A DNA stretch of 25,384 bases. It comes from Silene noctiflora. Lineage: Eukaryota > Streptophyta > Magnoliopsida > Caryophyllales > Caryophyllaceae. The position numbers and the translations under genes are program-made. The notes below the pieces were generated by a model. It searched no databases. It was not told the origin of the DNA and saw nothing but the letters and a program-made list of their open reading frames with translations. The stretch is taken from assembly GCA_009801015.1 (NCBI GenBank), contig VHZZ01007220.1, positions 53,139-78,522 of the forward strand, given 5' to 3'. This document shows, in pieces, positions 1 to 8,967 of this stretch; within the stretch, counting starts at the first letter, position 1; every line of letters begins with the position of its first letter.

Positions 1-52
1 CAAGCATGTGTAGAAATGATAAGTGATTAACCAATTTAACAACTTGTTTTAT

Positions 53-88
53 TTATCAATTATACATGACTTATCAATTATACATGAC
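53..88. repeat. 18-bp perfect tandem duplication (2 copies)
   Basis: The unit TTATCAATTATACATGAC occurs at 53-70 and again at 71-88 without a mismatch. It lies in the AT-rich part of the LTR-like segment and looks like a recent slippage event. Confidence 0.9.
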
Positions 89-470
89 TCCTCTAATACC
101 TAGACTAGGAAATCTAGTTTCTCATGTGGAAATGAAAACAAATGAAAATGCTAAATAAAAATGAAAATGCAAACATAATGTAAGAACTATGAAGTAAATA
201 ACATAAATAAAATGAAGGCGAAATAGAATTACCGTAAAATGGAAATGAAGAACATGAAGGAAATGAAATACTTGAACTTGAAGAACAAAAGATAAATAAA
301 CTTGAATTCAAATGGAATTGTGAATGGAACTTTTGAATGATTAAAATGTAATAAAAATGAAATACTAATCTAAACTAAACTAAACTAACTAATATTATTT
401 AAAGAGAATTACATGAGAAAATATGTGTAGGAGAGTGTACGAGAGGTGTGTAAGAATGATCGTACGAGGC

Positions 471-486
471 CTAGTATTTATAGAGG
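471..486 (-). promoter_or_regulatory. Candidate LTR TATA box
   Basis: The minus strand reads CCTCTATAAATACTAG, a near-ideal plant TATA box. It lies about 515 bp inside the LTR-like segment that starts at 998. Transcription would begin near 440-450 and run towards position 1. No transcript evidence is available. Confidence 0.5.
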
Positions 487-998
487 AAGATAGGAGAAAG
501 GGATGTGATTAGGGAGTTGCGTCCCCGATCGGGGTTGGGTGATTTAGCCCGGATTCCTTAATTCTCCACTTAAATGCAAAAGTACCCAATGTTGGTGCTT
601 AATTGTGCGATTAACTCTCTGGTTTAAGACCTTTATTTGGCATCCTAAGAGAATTTGGAATCCCATGTTTTCCACTCTAATTTGGACTTGGATTTGGGCT
701 TGACTTGCACATTGACTTCAATTGCATTTTTATATTTCAATCCATCATTTTCTTCATGAAAACCCATGCAACATCTTCATGTTAGTCAAAAACTTGATCT
801 TGTATTTAGCCTTGTACTCTAGTCTTGCATAATTAGTAGACTTTTGCTCCTAAAAGCTTAAGTACCTACAAAACGTGTCAAAACAAGCAAAGATACTAGA
901 ATANACATATTNGCTCATAAAACACTATGATAAGTGCCAAATGACATGAAAACTAGAGCTAAAATGAGGGATAAAAATATATAAATTAAGCACTTATC

Positions 999-1141
999 AG
1001 AATCATACACCAACAAGGCAAAGTCAAGAAAACGAAACAAATCTAGGCCTTATGGCCGCATACAATACTCCTTAATAAAAGTTATGTGCCACGAGGCACC
1101 AAATCTGAAATAAGTTCAACGAAACAACAAAAGAACATGAA
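999..1141 (-). other. 3' flank of the ATHILA-like gene
   Basis: These 143 bases lie between the stop of the ATHILA ORF-1-like pseudogene and the TGATAAG terminus. They contain no reading frame and no purine-rich tract. Confidence 0.5.
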
Positions 1142-2715
1142 AAATCAATGGTGGTTGCCCGTGCCATCATCCATCTCATCCTCATTCCCCGCACCTGTTG
1201 ATCTAGCAACATCGTACCCTCTGCCATAGCCCGATTGTGCACTACCTCCCATCCATCTTCCTTCCGCATCTCGCTGACTCCAAAAGTTGGCTCCCCACGG
1301 ACCGACAAGGTACCCCCTCTCAAAGCTCTTTTGCACTCCCCAAGAAGACTGGTCCACTCTGTAACAGTGGAAAACACCACTATCATCTCTAGCTCCCCTC
1401 CACCATACTAGCTGAGCTAGGTTTATCCCTATTTCCTGGTTTTAGATCATCTCATGTAGGTTTCTCAACACCAAAGTGTTGGACAACCTCTTAGTCAACC
1501 CACTCATCTACATCCGGGGGTCGTGAACCGTAGGGTACCCCGGGAACTGATACATGGGGGCTCCCTACTATGCATAAGGGGTCTCCTCTAGCACCTCCCT
1601 CTCAGCTCTAGTCCCCCTAGTCGCTCGAGTCGTCTGGGTCGCCTTCTTCCGGCTAGTGGGTACGGTAGGCTCCAGCATCTCATGAAGCACATGCTCCGGA
1701 ATAAGGTAGGTCTGGTGTGGTGGTTCCATGTAATCAGTGCACTCCTTCAGGTTCTCGGTCTTGGGTAGGTTAGTCGGGTCGGGTTACCTCATCCATCTCA
1801 CACCTCTCACCCTCCAAGCTAGAGCCCCGTCATCCAACACCCTTAACCACTTCTGATGCAGAAAGTAGTCCTTATCTAACATTGGAACACTCTTGAACAT
1901 AGCCGGGAACTCAGGAGAAGGTTCGAAATCGGCCAACTTTTGCGCCAAGTGGGTCGCTATGGCACCACAGCTAAGATAGCGATGTGGAGACTGGGCCATA
2001 TGCGCCAGACTAGAGCACACAATGGCCGGGGCACAATAATAAAACCTCGCCTCCGTCTTCGGGTTCAGATAAGACATAAGCATCATCACCTCGTTAGAAT
2101 TCAACTTACTCACGTCGCTCCTTCCATAAATCAAACAATTTATCATCCGTAGAAAAATTCTCATGGTCACATGTTATACATTGTTTATAAGCATGGCACT
2201 GACATTAGGTGATGTGCCAATAAGTAGAGAAAGATACTCACTCGCCCCACACTCCTTGACCACATCTAGGTAGTGGTCCGCAATAGGCTTCTCTAGCCCC
2301 AAATGATCAGCTAGGTCTTCCATTGTCAGCTCAAAATCATTGTTCATCAACCTGAAATGGACGGTCTCACCAGCCACATCATATAAAAAGGAGCTCATAA
2401 ACTCCAAAGTCAAGAACTCATAGGAATGCTTCCTCAGCCTATACAACCCAAATACCCGAAAGTCTCAAATATGTATCTCACATCAACCTCTATACCCAAC
2501 TCCTCCAAAAGACTCGTGTCCACACACCTAGTCGTCCTTATCCTACGGGTCATCAAGGAAACAAAAACCTCCCTCTGTTTAAAGTCAGCGAACACAAACG
2601 AAGGGTATTGGGCCACAAGTGGAACCATAGGTCCATGGCTCCCTTGGCCCCGCTCAACGACAACTCTGACCCTAGTCCTCTTGATGGATGGTTTGGCGGC
2701 GGTAGCTCTCGGCAT
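1142..2715 (-). pseudogene. ATHILA ORF-1-like retroelement protein, decayed
   Basis: Reading starts at an ATG at 2715 (protein begins MPRATAAKPS) and can be followed for about 520 codons to a stop near 1142. The middle part (KHSYEFLTLEFMSS, then FELTMEDLADHLGL, then FLRMINCLIYGRSDVSKLNSNE) matches my memory of the plant ATHILA ORF-1 family (PF03078), a protein of Athila-lineage Ty3/gypsy elements with no known enzyme activity. The C-terminal part is Gly/Arg/Ser-rich and ends in an acidic tail. One single-base frameshift lies near 2440. Downstream of it the frame is constant, but stops occur near 2155, 1783, 1590, 1518 and 1460. Several could be CAG or CAA changed by C-to-T. The gene sits behind a Tekay-type LTR and primer site, not the expected Athila partners. 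Family assignment is fairly sure; function is unknown. Confidence 0.6.
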
Positions 2716-3287
2716 GCTGCAATAACATAATTTGACAACAAAATTTCGGCTCAAAGATTGAATACAAGGAGAAATTTTCGGATTCCATTACTAAGAAAGG
2801 TGAAGCCCTAAGACGGATTTTTCGCTCAAAATATCAAAAATCAATTGCAAAAGTTGATAACATTAGCATCCGACACCTTTTTTTAACCTTAAAAGAGGAA
2901 TGAAGTATCAAGAACCAAATTTTGGGGTGAAACCCTAGAAAATCTGAATTCAATTTCTACAAAATTTTGGCTCAAAATCTCAGTTTCTAGCATCAAAAAT
3001 AAGAGCTAAGGCAAGTTTCATTGAAGATTATCATCTATAGCATGAATCTAAGCAAAAAAATTAAGCCTATCGACTTGTAATTTGGGATTTTCCTACTCAA
3101 AGCATAAAGAATTAATGAAAGCAATATTACTTTGCAAATTGGAAGAAATTAAACAAAGAAAAGGATGAATAAAACGGAGTTGAGAAGTAGTAGCACAAGA
3201 TCCTTCAAGCTTTTTGATGAAGAAAACAGTTTGAGAGAGTTTGGATGGGAGTAATAATGGAGTTATGTCAAAATAAGAAGGAAAAAG

Positions 3288-3302
3288 CTATTTATAGATA
3301 GT
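3288..3302 (-). promoter_or_regulatory. Candidate internal promoter (TATA box) upstream of the ATHILA-like gene
   Basis: The minus strand reads CTATCTATAAATAGC, followed by a pyrimidine-rich, A/T-rich stretch like a plant 5' UTR. The gene's ATG is about 570 bp downstream. This could give the gene its own transcript, or it could be the LTR promoter of an older, eroded element. No transcript evidence is available. Confidence 0.4.
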
Positions 3303-3339
3303 AAAAATCAAAATCTTGATATATGGGTTATTTGGGGGA

Positions 3340-3524
3340 CTCGGTCGAGTACGAACCGCACTCGGTCGAGTAGTCGCCACTTGGTCGAGTGCAAGGTACT
3401 CGGTCGAGTGTCGATATTGGGCATATCCAATCTAAGTTCTTGTTTTTACGAACTTGGTCGAGTGACCTTGGAACTCAGTCGAGTAGGCATGACTCGGTCG
3501 AGTATGCCCCTGTACTTGGTCGAG
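3340..3524 (-). repeat. Two quartets of a 10-bp near-palindrome (CTCGACCGAG)
   Basis: Eight copies of plus-strand CTCGGTCGAG or one-base variants start at 3340, 3361, 3380, 3399, then 3453, 3474, 3493, 3515. Spacing within each group is 19-22 bp and the gap between groups is 54 bp, giving a 113-bp higher-order period. The nested element has the same layout in its leader. Confidence 0.85.
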
Positions 3525-3586
3525 TTTCCCAAAAAGTCAGATAAAACTTTTTGTGTTGTCGATGTCAGAGTTTCCCAAAAAGTCAG
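3522..3586. repeat. Short direct repeat, 19 bp, 46-bp offset
   Basis: GAGTTTCCCAAAAAGTCAG occurs at 3522-3540 and 3568-3586, identical. The first copy overlaps the end of the last palindrome unit, so the pair may mark a local duplication of the array edge. Confidence 0.85.
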
Positions 3587-3838
3587 TATCACTCTTAAAA
3601 CAGCTACACATAACCGTATACAATGAAAGTAGATTCAGCACATAACACATATGCAGTTTCAACACAACATCCTACCCCGATGTTACTGGCTTAAGCACAT
3701 TGGGGCCGGGATTCTGAAATGAGGGCGTCTTCTCACCTAAAACCAAACACAAGGGGCTCCCAACACACATACACCAGGTTCACTTTAATTGACGCCCTAT
3801 GTTCATTAGCTTCATTGGTTACAGGTTCCAAAATTGTC

Positions 3839-3850
3839 GCTCTGATACCA
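3839..3850 (-). other. Primer-binding site, initiator tRNA-Met, of the outer element
   Basis: The minus strand reads TGGTATCAGAGC, the usual plant retrotransposon site complementary to the 3' end of initiator tRNA-Met. It lies three bases after an LTR end (GGGGTGTTACA), exactly as in the nested Tekay element at 10269-10280. Confidence 0.9.
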
Positions 3851-3917
3851 CTTTGTAACACCCCTACTTAACAAGGAGCCTTAACTAGGCCTTTCCTGAT
3901 AACCAAGGGCGCTACCA

Positions 3918-3933
3918 TCTCGGTTACCCGAGA
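3918..3933 (-). other. Conserved LTR-end hairpin, GTAA loop
   Basis: The minus strand reads TCTCGGGTAACCGAGA, a 6-bp perfect stem closed by a GTAA loop, a GNRA-class tetraloop in RNA. The same hairpin lies at 10187-10202 and, with one broken pair, at 17068-17083. Confidence 0.7.
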
Positions 3934-4020
3934 TAAGTATATCAAATTGACCATCCAAGAAAATTTATTAGATACATTTCGAGTTTACAGCGAAGACTTA
4001 ACAACAACTCAACTATACAT

Positions 4021-4025
4021 ACTAG
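4021..4025. repeat. Target-site duplication of the Ogre/Tat element, left copy
   Basis: ACTAG immediately precedes the 5' LTR (TGTAGATAC at 4026). It is repeated exactly at 24684-24688 after the 3' LTR, more than 20 kb away, which fixes both ends of the element. Confidence 0.92.
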
Positions 4026-5072
4026 TGTAGATACCCGTATCCGTCGATATTGTAATTTACAGAAATCCCGTCCAATATCTAATGATGATAGGACACATGT
4101 TTACTTACACTTTTCGTTAATGGATTCCATTTTGCAATGTGAGATGTATTTTTTTATGACGATTGCAAGATTTAAATGAAATTTAAATTATTTATTTTAT
4201 TTTGAGATAAATGGAATTTATTTCTTTAATTTGCAATTTTTTTATAATTTATTTGACAAATAAGTTATTTACAATTTAAATAAAATTTAAATTATTTGAA
4301 GTAAACGAAGTTTATTTCATTATTTCACGTTTATAAAGCTTTTTTTAATTTATTTGAAAGATAAATTATTTTCAAAGTTTTATTTTTATTTCATTTGAAA
4401 ATTTAAATGTCTACCGATGTCGTCTTTTATTTAATTTGAAAAATCAAGTTTAAGAAGGAATTTGTGCTTGAGTTTTAAAACGGTTTTAAAACCCGTTCTT
4501 TGTTCAAGTTTAAGCACGAATAATGAAGTATTGGAGACAGATTTTAAGAGCACACTACCCAGCTCCGAGGTCCCGTGTTCGGGTCCCCATACACACATAC
4601 CAATCCCCTTCATTTTCCTTCCCAACCACGCCCAAACCTGACACCAGTCACCCCTGTTTCGCAGCCCAATCCGACACCACAAACACCTCCCAAACCCACC
4701 ATTGCTTAGCCCAAACCACCACCCACACCTTGGCCCATAACCTACCACCCATTATAGCCTAAACCTGCACCCAAACCCGCTCAAAAAAACAAACCCAAAC
4801 CCCCAACTCGTGCTCTGTTTTGCCGCGTTCAAAACGGGGACTTTTCGTCCCATTTTCGAGCCCATTTGCAACACAACTTCCTTCCCTCGTTTACCTAGAC
4901 TAATCCCCAAGACAATAAGATATTTTTCTCATCCAAACAGCTCACCATATCTTTCATAACAACCGAAATCATATCCCTCCATTATCCTTTCCAAAATCAA
5001 CATATATTTGATTCACACACAATATTCCATCCCCACTCGTCTTTCCTTCCTTTAAGCAAGATATTTTAGCCT

Positions 5073-5084
5073 CCTATAAACCAT
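5073..5084 (+). promoter_or_regulatory. Candidate LTR TATA box (5' LTR only)
   Basis: CTATAAACCATA lies about 20-25 bp before an AAACCCTAG stretch that resembles a transcript start. The 3' LTR lacks roughly 25 bp here, including this box. The alternative TTTAAATATAAG near 5788 is less convincing. Tentative. Confidence 0.3.
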
Positions 5085-5339
5085 AAATCAAACCCTAGAG
5101 CCTAGGAGGAAAAACACATATCATTCCGTCACACTTCAAAAAAACAGCAAAAAAAACACGAAACAAGAGTCTTACATCGAAATGCTCTCATTCCTCACGT
5201 AATAAATCTACCTTAGACTACTATCACAGCCAGAAACAAACCACAAAGTTCACACAAAATATTAGACAAACTCTACAGCATCGTTTTGCTCCATTGTTTG
5301 TGTTTTTTGGAGTTCTGGACAGCTCCTGTTCTCGTTTGT

Positions 5340-5700
5340 TTTGAGTCGTTATAAATTTGTTTTCATTTCTGTTTGTTGTCATAGTTTTAAAGTTTGTAGT
5401 CTAGGGATTCCAAAAAATCTTTCGAAATCAATTTTGATTGAGTAACAAAGTCACAATCACCATTTGAAAATCGCTGCACGATATAGATCTATATCGCGTG
5501 CCTGGACATCGTGTGTTTGTGCTCATTTTTCATCGTCTTTACGTTTTTTTTTATTCTTTTTCTTATCATGTTCATAAAGTACGAAGTACAAGGATTCCGA
5601 AACATCTTTCGGATTTGATTTTGGTTGAGAAACGAAGGCAAAAACTTCGTCTTAAGACCGTTGCACGAAGTGCTTTGTTTTAACAAAAGTGTTTGTTATT
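5340..5700 (+). repeat. Degenerate tandem duplication inside the LTR (unit about 188 bp)
   Basis: The segment around 5404-5480 (GGATTCC, ATCTTTCG, TTTTGATTGAG, GTTGCACGA-like) recurs around 5592-5668 with the same landmarks in the same order. The GGATTCC anchors are 188 bp apart. The 3' LTR has the same pair (near 23129 and 23314), with a deletion in the second unit, so the duplication predates this insertion. Confidence 0.6.
5476..5501. other. 18-bp perfect palindrome with interrupted flanking arms in the LTR
   Basis: CGATATAGATCTATATCG (5479-5496) is a perfect palindrome, and GCA and TGC extend it after a 2-base bulge. The partner LTR has the same site at 23202-23227 with a one-base change in the core and one in the right arm. 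Confidence 0.8.
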
Positions 5701-6202
5701 TCAAAATAGTTTGGTTAAATTGTTTTACAATCGTCTAAGACGGGCCTTTTAGCATCGCTTGCGTACGGGATCCGAATAGTGTCCAAGTTTAAATATAAGT
5801 TGAGGGTGCACAAAATCCCGACTCGAATGCTCTCCTTTTCTCTCGTGTGTCTCACGGTCGAAGGCCTTTTCTTTTGTTTTTTCTGTTTTGTTTTTGTTCG
5901 TTAATTATCGTCTTATTCGTAATGTTTATAATGTTAATAATGGTTTTCGTCCTGTTTAGGATTAGTAATTAATGTTAATTACATGTCTTAATATGTTAGT
6001 GTGTTTGTTTGTCTTTTATTTATTCATAAGCATGTTTAATTTAAGACAATCTTTACATGTTTGTGTTTATGACTTGATTTATGAAATAAATTTGGTTCAA
6101 AATATGAAACATATTTTCTTTAATGTTCAATGTTTAATGTTTAATTTTAATTAACATGTTTTAATTCGAATATGAAATATTTATTTTAGTTTGCATGCTT
6201 AG

Positions 6203-6211
6203 TTAATTTTA
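6203..6211. repeat. MULE target-site duplication, left copy
   Basis: TTAATTTTA precedes the MULE and TTAATTGTA follows it (7481-7489), a 9-bp duplication with one mismatch. The uninterrupted site, TTAATTTTATTCAATT, is present in the 3' LTR near 23862. Nine bases is the length typical of Mutator-like elements. Confidence 0.88.
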
Positions 6212-7480
6212 GGATAAATTGATAAATTATACCTACTATAACAACATTTTTTAAAACTTATACCTAAGAAATTTTTTTTAAAAAACTTATACCTAAAATC
6301 TTAATTTATTCCAAACTTAATACCAATATCAAAAAATGGATTCAAACTATTATGCCCTTACTAGTTAACCCACACACTAAGACACCCTTTCTCCACCACA
6401 TTCACCCATCAACCTTCATCATCATCACATACATTCCATCACCATCACTCTGATCAACCTCCTCTGATCTCCTACCGGCAATGTCATCAATGTTTGTGTT
6501 GCCGCCCACTTATCCTCTCTCTTAAAGCCACCACCCCTAAGACCCACGACACTCACAACCCCTTAAACCTAGACCACCTACCTTCACCCCGCCACTCTGT
6601 CTCATCGCCATTGATAGGCACTCCGGAATCCTCCAAAACTACATGGCCATTATCAGTAACCCCATTATTCTCCCCAGAATTAGTCTCTCCACCACCAATT
6701 GATGCAAACCCAATTAGAATTCTATCACAATGAACCCTAATAAAACTATTAAAATACCCCAAAAACTTCCTAAAACTAGAACTAACACCAACCTTGTTGC
6801 TAACCCTCAATGAATTACCTACCTTAAACGCACCAAAATTGATGTGATTTGAGACAAATGGTGATGACCCATTTGAGGTATGTGTATAAACAGTTGAATT
6901 AAGCGCAAAGTAGCCTAATTTTTATATTGAATCTACCATTGTTGAAGTGGGTTCAGAGGAATTGAGTGAAGGATGATGTGCCATTGTTTGTTTGTTTGAT
7001 TTGGTGTTGTTAAATGAGGTTTAAGATAGTATAAATAAAGTCAAGAGTGAAGAAGAAGAACATTAGGGAGATACNGTGAAGAGCTTTGGGAAGAGGAAGG
7101 TGGTGGGATGTTGGAGTGATCCCGACAGCGGAGGAGATGCGTGATGGTNGTGGGATGTTGGAGTTAATGGTTTAGGTTGTGGGAAATTGGGTTTCTCCAT
7201 ATTGCCAGCCGGAGGATAGCCATGAGACTGCGGTGATGTCATTAGCTAGTGGTTTTTAGTGGTGATAACAGGTAACGGTGGTTGTGTGGGGTTAATGAGT
7301 GGGGAAGGGTGATGATACTTAATTAGTAAGGGCAAAATCGTTATTTTTTGTCTTATTTTGAGATTTGGTATTAAGTTTGAATGAAAATGGGATTTTTGGT
7401 ATAAGTTTTGAAATTTTTTTTATTCTAGGGATAAGTTTTTAAAAAAGGCGTTATAGTAGGTATAAGTTATCAAATTACCC
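6212..7480. mobile_element. Mutator-like element carrying a gene fragment (Pack-MULE)
   Basis: The 1269-bp insertion is defined by comparison with the empty site in the 3' LTR. It begins GGATAAATTGATAA and its other end reads GGGTAATTTGATAA on the minus strand. The inverted repeats run for about 160 bp each (6212 to about 6370, and about 7321 to 7480), sharing landmarks such as TTATACCTACTATAAC, CAAACTTAATACCA and TGCCCTTACTA. Long AT-rich inverted repeats plus a 9-bp duplication are diagnostic of MULEs. No transposase is encoded. The interior is less AT-rich and carries a fragment of a host gene on the minus strand. Two ambiguous bases occur at 7075 and 7149. Confidence 0.9.
6553..6984 (-). 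pseudogene. MGD1: Captured 5' fragment of a type-A MGDG synthase gene (transit peptide region)
   Basis: From an ATG at 6984 in good context (ACAATGG) one frame runs 144 codons, broken only by a TAA at 6922-6924. It starts MAHHPSLNSSEP, is Ser/Asn-rich like a chloroplast transit peptide, and contains FNSFIRVHCDR (6753-6721) followed by GFASIGGG and NGVTDNGHVVLEDSG. I recognise this from the N-terminal region of plant MGD1, the chloroplast envelope enzyme that makes monogalactosyldiacylglycerol; the Arabidopsis and spinach proteins share this block and order. Similarity ends near GDE (about 6601), just before the catalytic N-domain of the family would begin, and the remaining residues look unrelated. 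No catalytic residue is present, so no enzyme could be made. The recognition is from memory and needs a protein search. Confidence 0.7.
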
Positions 7481-7489
7481 TTAATTGTA
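7481..7489. repeat. MULE target-site duplication, right copy
   Basis: TTAATTGTA, one mismatch from the left copy TTAATTTTA at 6203-6211. Confidence 0.85.
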
Positions 7490-8306
7490 TTCAATTGTGA
7501 TATGTGTATGTTTGCTCATTTTGTTTATTGTTTATTTATTACGATTTTTTTAAAATTATCATTGTCATTTAATTGTTATATTTAATCATTGTAATTTGTT
7601 CGTTCAAGTCATGTAATTTGTAATTTAAATAAGGGTCAAGTGTCCTTTATTTATTTTGAGTCAAATGATTTTCAAAACCTTTGTTTTAATTAGTTACATT
7701 GAAGTATTTAACTAATTAAGTTAAAACGAATGTGCAACAAGCAAAGATGTGGTCAAGGACGAAGTCCATGTGAGCCGTGACCTCACCTTTGGCACAGTTT
7801 TCGAAGGCTAGAATAGTCATATGTGTCATATGTCATTTTTCAGTTGTAGTCAGATCAAGTTGTATCTTTAATTTAATTGTTTGCACATCGAGTCGACGAG
7901 AATCGTCTGGGTTGTAATAGGTATTGCCCCAATTGCTTCTCTTTCCCCCAAGCCATGTTGTGAATGCTTGCTTAGTATAGTTCAAATCAATCTCACGTGC
8001 TAAATCACTTCGACAAAGTTGATTAGATGCATTAAACGATTAGAAACCGAAGCTCACATGTTAGGATTAAAATGGTGTTAATATTCTTTATAACGATTAT
8101 AGTCTTAACCAATTAGCCATCATAGTTCATGAGTAGAGGCCGTTATTGCAACGGGCGGGGTTGGGTGTCTTATTAACGGACTTCCCAACACGTACCCTCA
8201 CAATCAATCCAATCTCTTATGGTTTCCGTATTTCCTTAAATTCGGCGGCGACTCTAAACGATTTATGAAAACCCGTGCATTACCCCCATTTCCCACATCC
8301 ACATTT

Positions 8307-8325
8307 TGGCGACTCCGCCGGGGAC
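8307..8325 (+). other. Primer-binding site, tRNA-Arg, of the Ogre/Tat element
   Basis: TGGCGACTCCGCCGGGGAC lies three bases after the LTR end. It is complementary, with a mismatch and a one-base slip, to the 3' end of plant tRNA-Arg(ACG) (..CAGCGGAGTCG plus CCA). Ogre-type elements are known to prime from tRNA-Arg. Confidence 0.88.
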
Positions 8326-8935
8326 TGTGAAACTTGAAAAGGAAAATGATGGCTGATAGGAATAAAATAATAATCGTTTTTGCATACATGCATTACCCAT
8401 TTTGAGACTTTAGGAGGGCCACCTCACTTGTTGGTTCGATCTCAAAGGTCAGGAGGTAACGCCCACTATGCACGGTTTTAGTACCCAGATGTTTCCACCG
8501 AGGTCATCAAGTATTATTTCTTACCATATTGCACACTTTTATTTATGGGAGGCTTGACTTCTTTGACAACGTGGGACATTGGCATAAACCCAATTAGAAG
8601 ACCAACCAAGACTTAGAAGAGTCCAGGCCATGCACGACTAATATGAGAATGCTTATGTGCTACTTGATCGTCCTCCATGTCTTTTTTCAAAAATGTCAAC
8701 CGTTTTCTCAAACCATCTTTTCGAAAAAAAACCATTCTCAACCAAGTATGTTTTCAACTCAGAATGCTGCCTAAATAGATGTAGGTTTTTTACCAATGAG
8801 CTTTTTATAGTTGGCATGCTGCCCATTTAAAATCTCATTTTTCAAACTATCCATTTTCCAATCAATTCCGAAATGTTTTCACCTAACCATACCAGAGCAT
8901 AGAATATGTTTTGAGTCAGGTCTAGTCGTGTCGTA
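8326..8935 (+). other. Ogre/Tat leader, part 1 (non-coding)
   Basis: These 610 bases between the primer site and the nested Tekay insertion have no credible reading frame. I saw no sign of the extra ORF that full Ogre elements carry before gag. Confidence 0.6.
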
Positions 8936-8967
8936 TGTAATACACCATTTTTTATGACCTTTGAGTA

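Larger units (their letters stand above)
1..998 (-). mobile_element. LTR-like terminal segment of a retroelement (partial, runs off window)
   Basis: Read on the minus strand this begins TGATAAGTGCTTAATT at 998, with an inverted GGCACTTATCA about 60 bp further in. A strong TATA box follows about 510 bp downstream and then an AT-rich leader-like stretch. A TG start, an internal promoter and no reading frame fit the U3-R part of an LTR. The TGATAAG start recalls Athila-lineage LTRs, but that is from memory. No polypurine tract precedes 998, so this is better read as the outer edge (5' LTR) of a separate element inserted into its neighbour than as that neighbour's 3' LTR. The other end lies outside the window. 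Two ambiguous bases occur at 904 and 912. Confidence 0.45.
2716..3838 (-). other. Leader region of the outer minus-strand element
   Basis: This 1.1-kb stretch between the primer-binding site and the ATHILA-like gene has no coding frame. Its first roughly 70 bases after the primer site closely match the leader of the nested Tekay element (both contain TTTTGGAACCTGTAA and CTAATGAACATAGGG). It then carries the palindrome quartets (3340-3524), a TATA-like box (3288-3302) and an AT-rich, 5'-UTR-like stretch leading to the ATG at 2715. Confidence 0.6.
3854..4025 (-). mobile_element. Outer Tekay-type 5' LTR, fragment A (primer-site end)
   Basis: On the minus strand the LTR ends GGGGTGTTACA at 3854, next to the primer-binding site. 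It shares a 23-bp core (3911-3933) with the nested Tekay LTRs. The LTR is cut at 4025 by the Ogre/Tat insertion and resumes at 24689. Position 4021-4025 (ACTAG) is the left target-site copy. Confidence 0.8.
4026..8303 (+). repeat. Ogre/Tat 5' LTR (interrupted by a MULE)
   Basis: It starts TGTAGATAC and ends CATCCACA just before the primer site. It aligns along its length with 21798-24683 apart from the 1.27-kb MULE and several small indels. Without the MULE and one target copy it is about 3.0 kb, against 2.89 kb for the 3' LTR. Short open frames inside, such as the Pro-rich ones near 4520-4760, are not preserved in the partner LTR and I do not regard them as genes. Confidence 0.92.

Noticed and set aside
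1-998. 3' LTR of the outer Tekay-type element.
   Set aside because: Its start (TGATAAG) does not match the outer LTR family (ending TGTTACA, with Tekay-like U3) and no polypurine tract precedes it.
4431-4762. Overlapping Pro/Thr-rich and Gly/Trp-rich frames on opposite strands.
   Set aside because: They come from C-rich LTR DNA; the partner LTR does not preserve either frame.
6494-6733. Plus-strand frame inside the MULE.
   Set aside because: It is the antisense shadow of the MGD1-like fragment on the minus strand.
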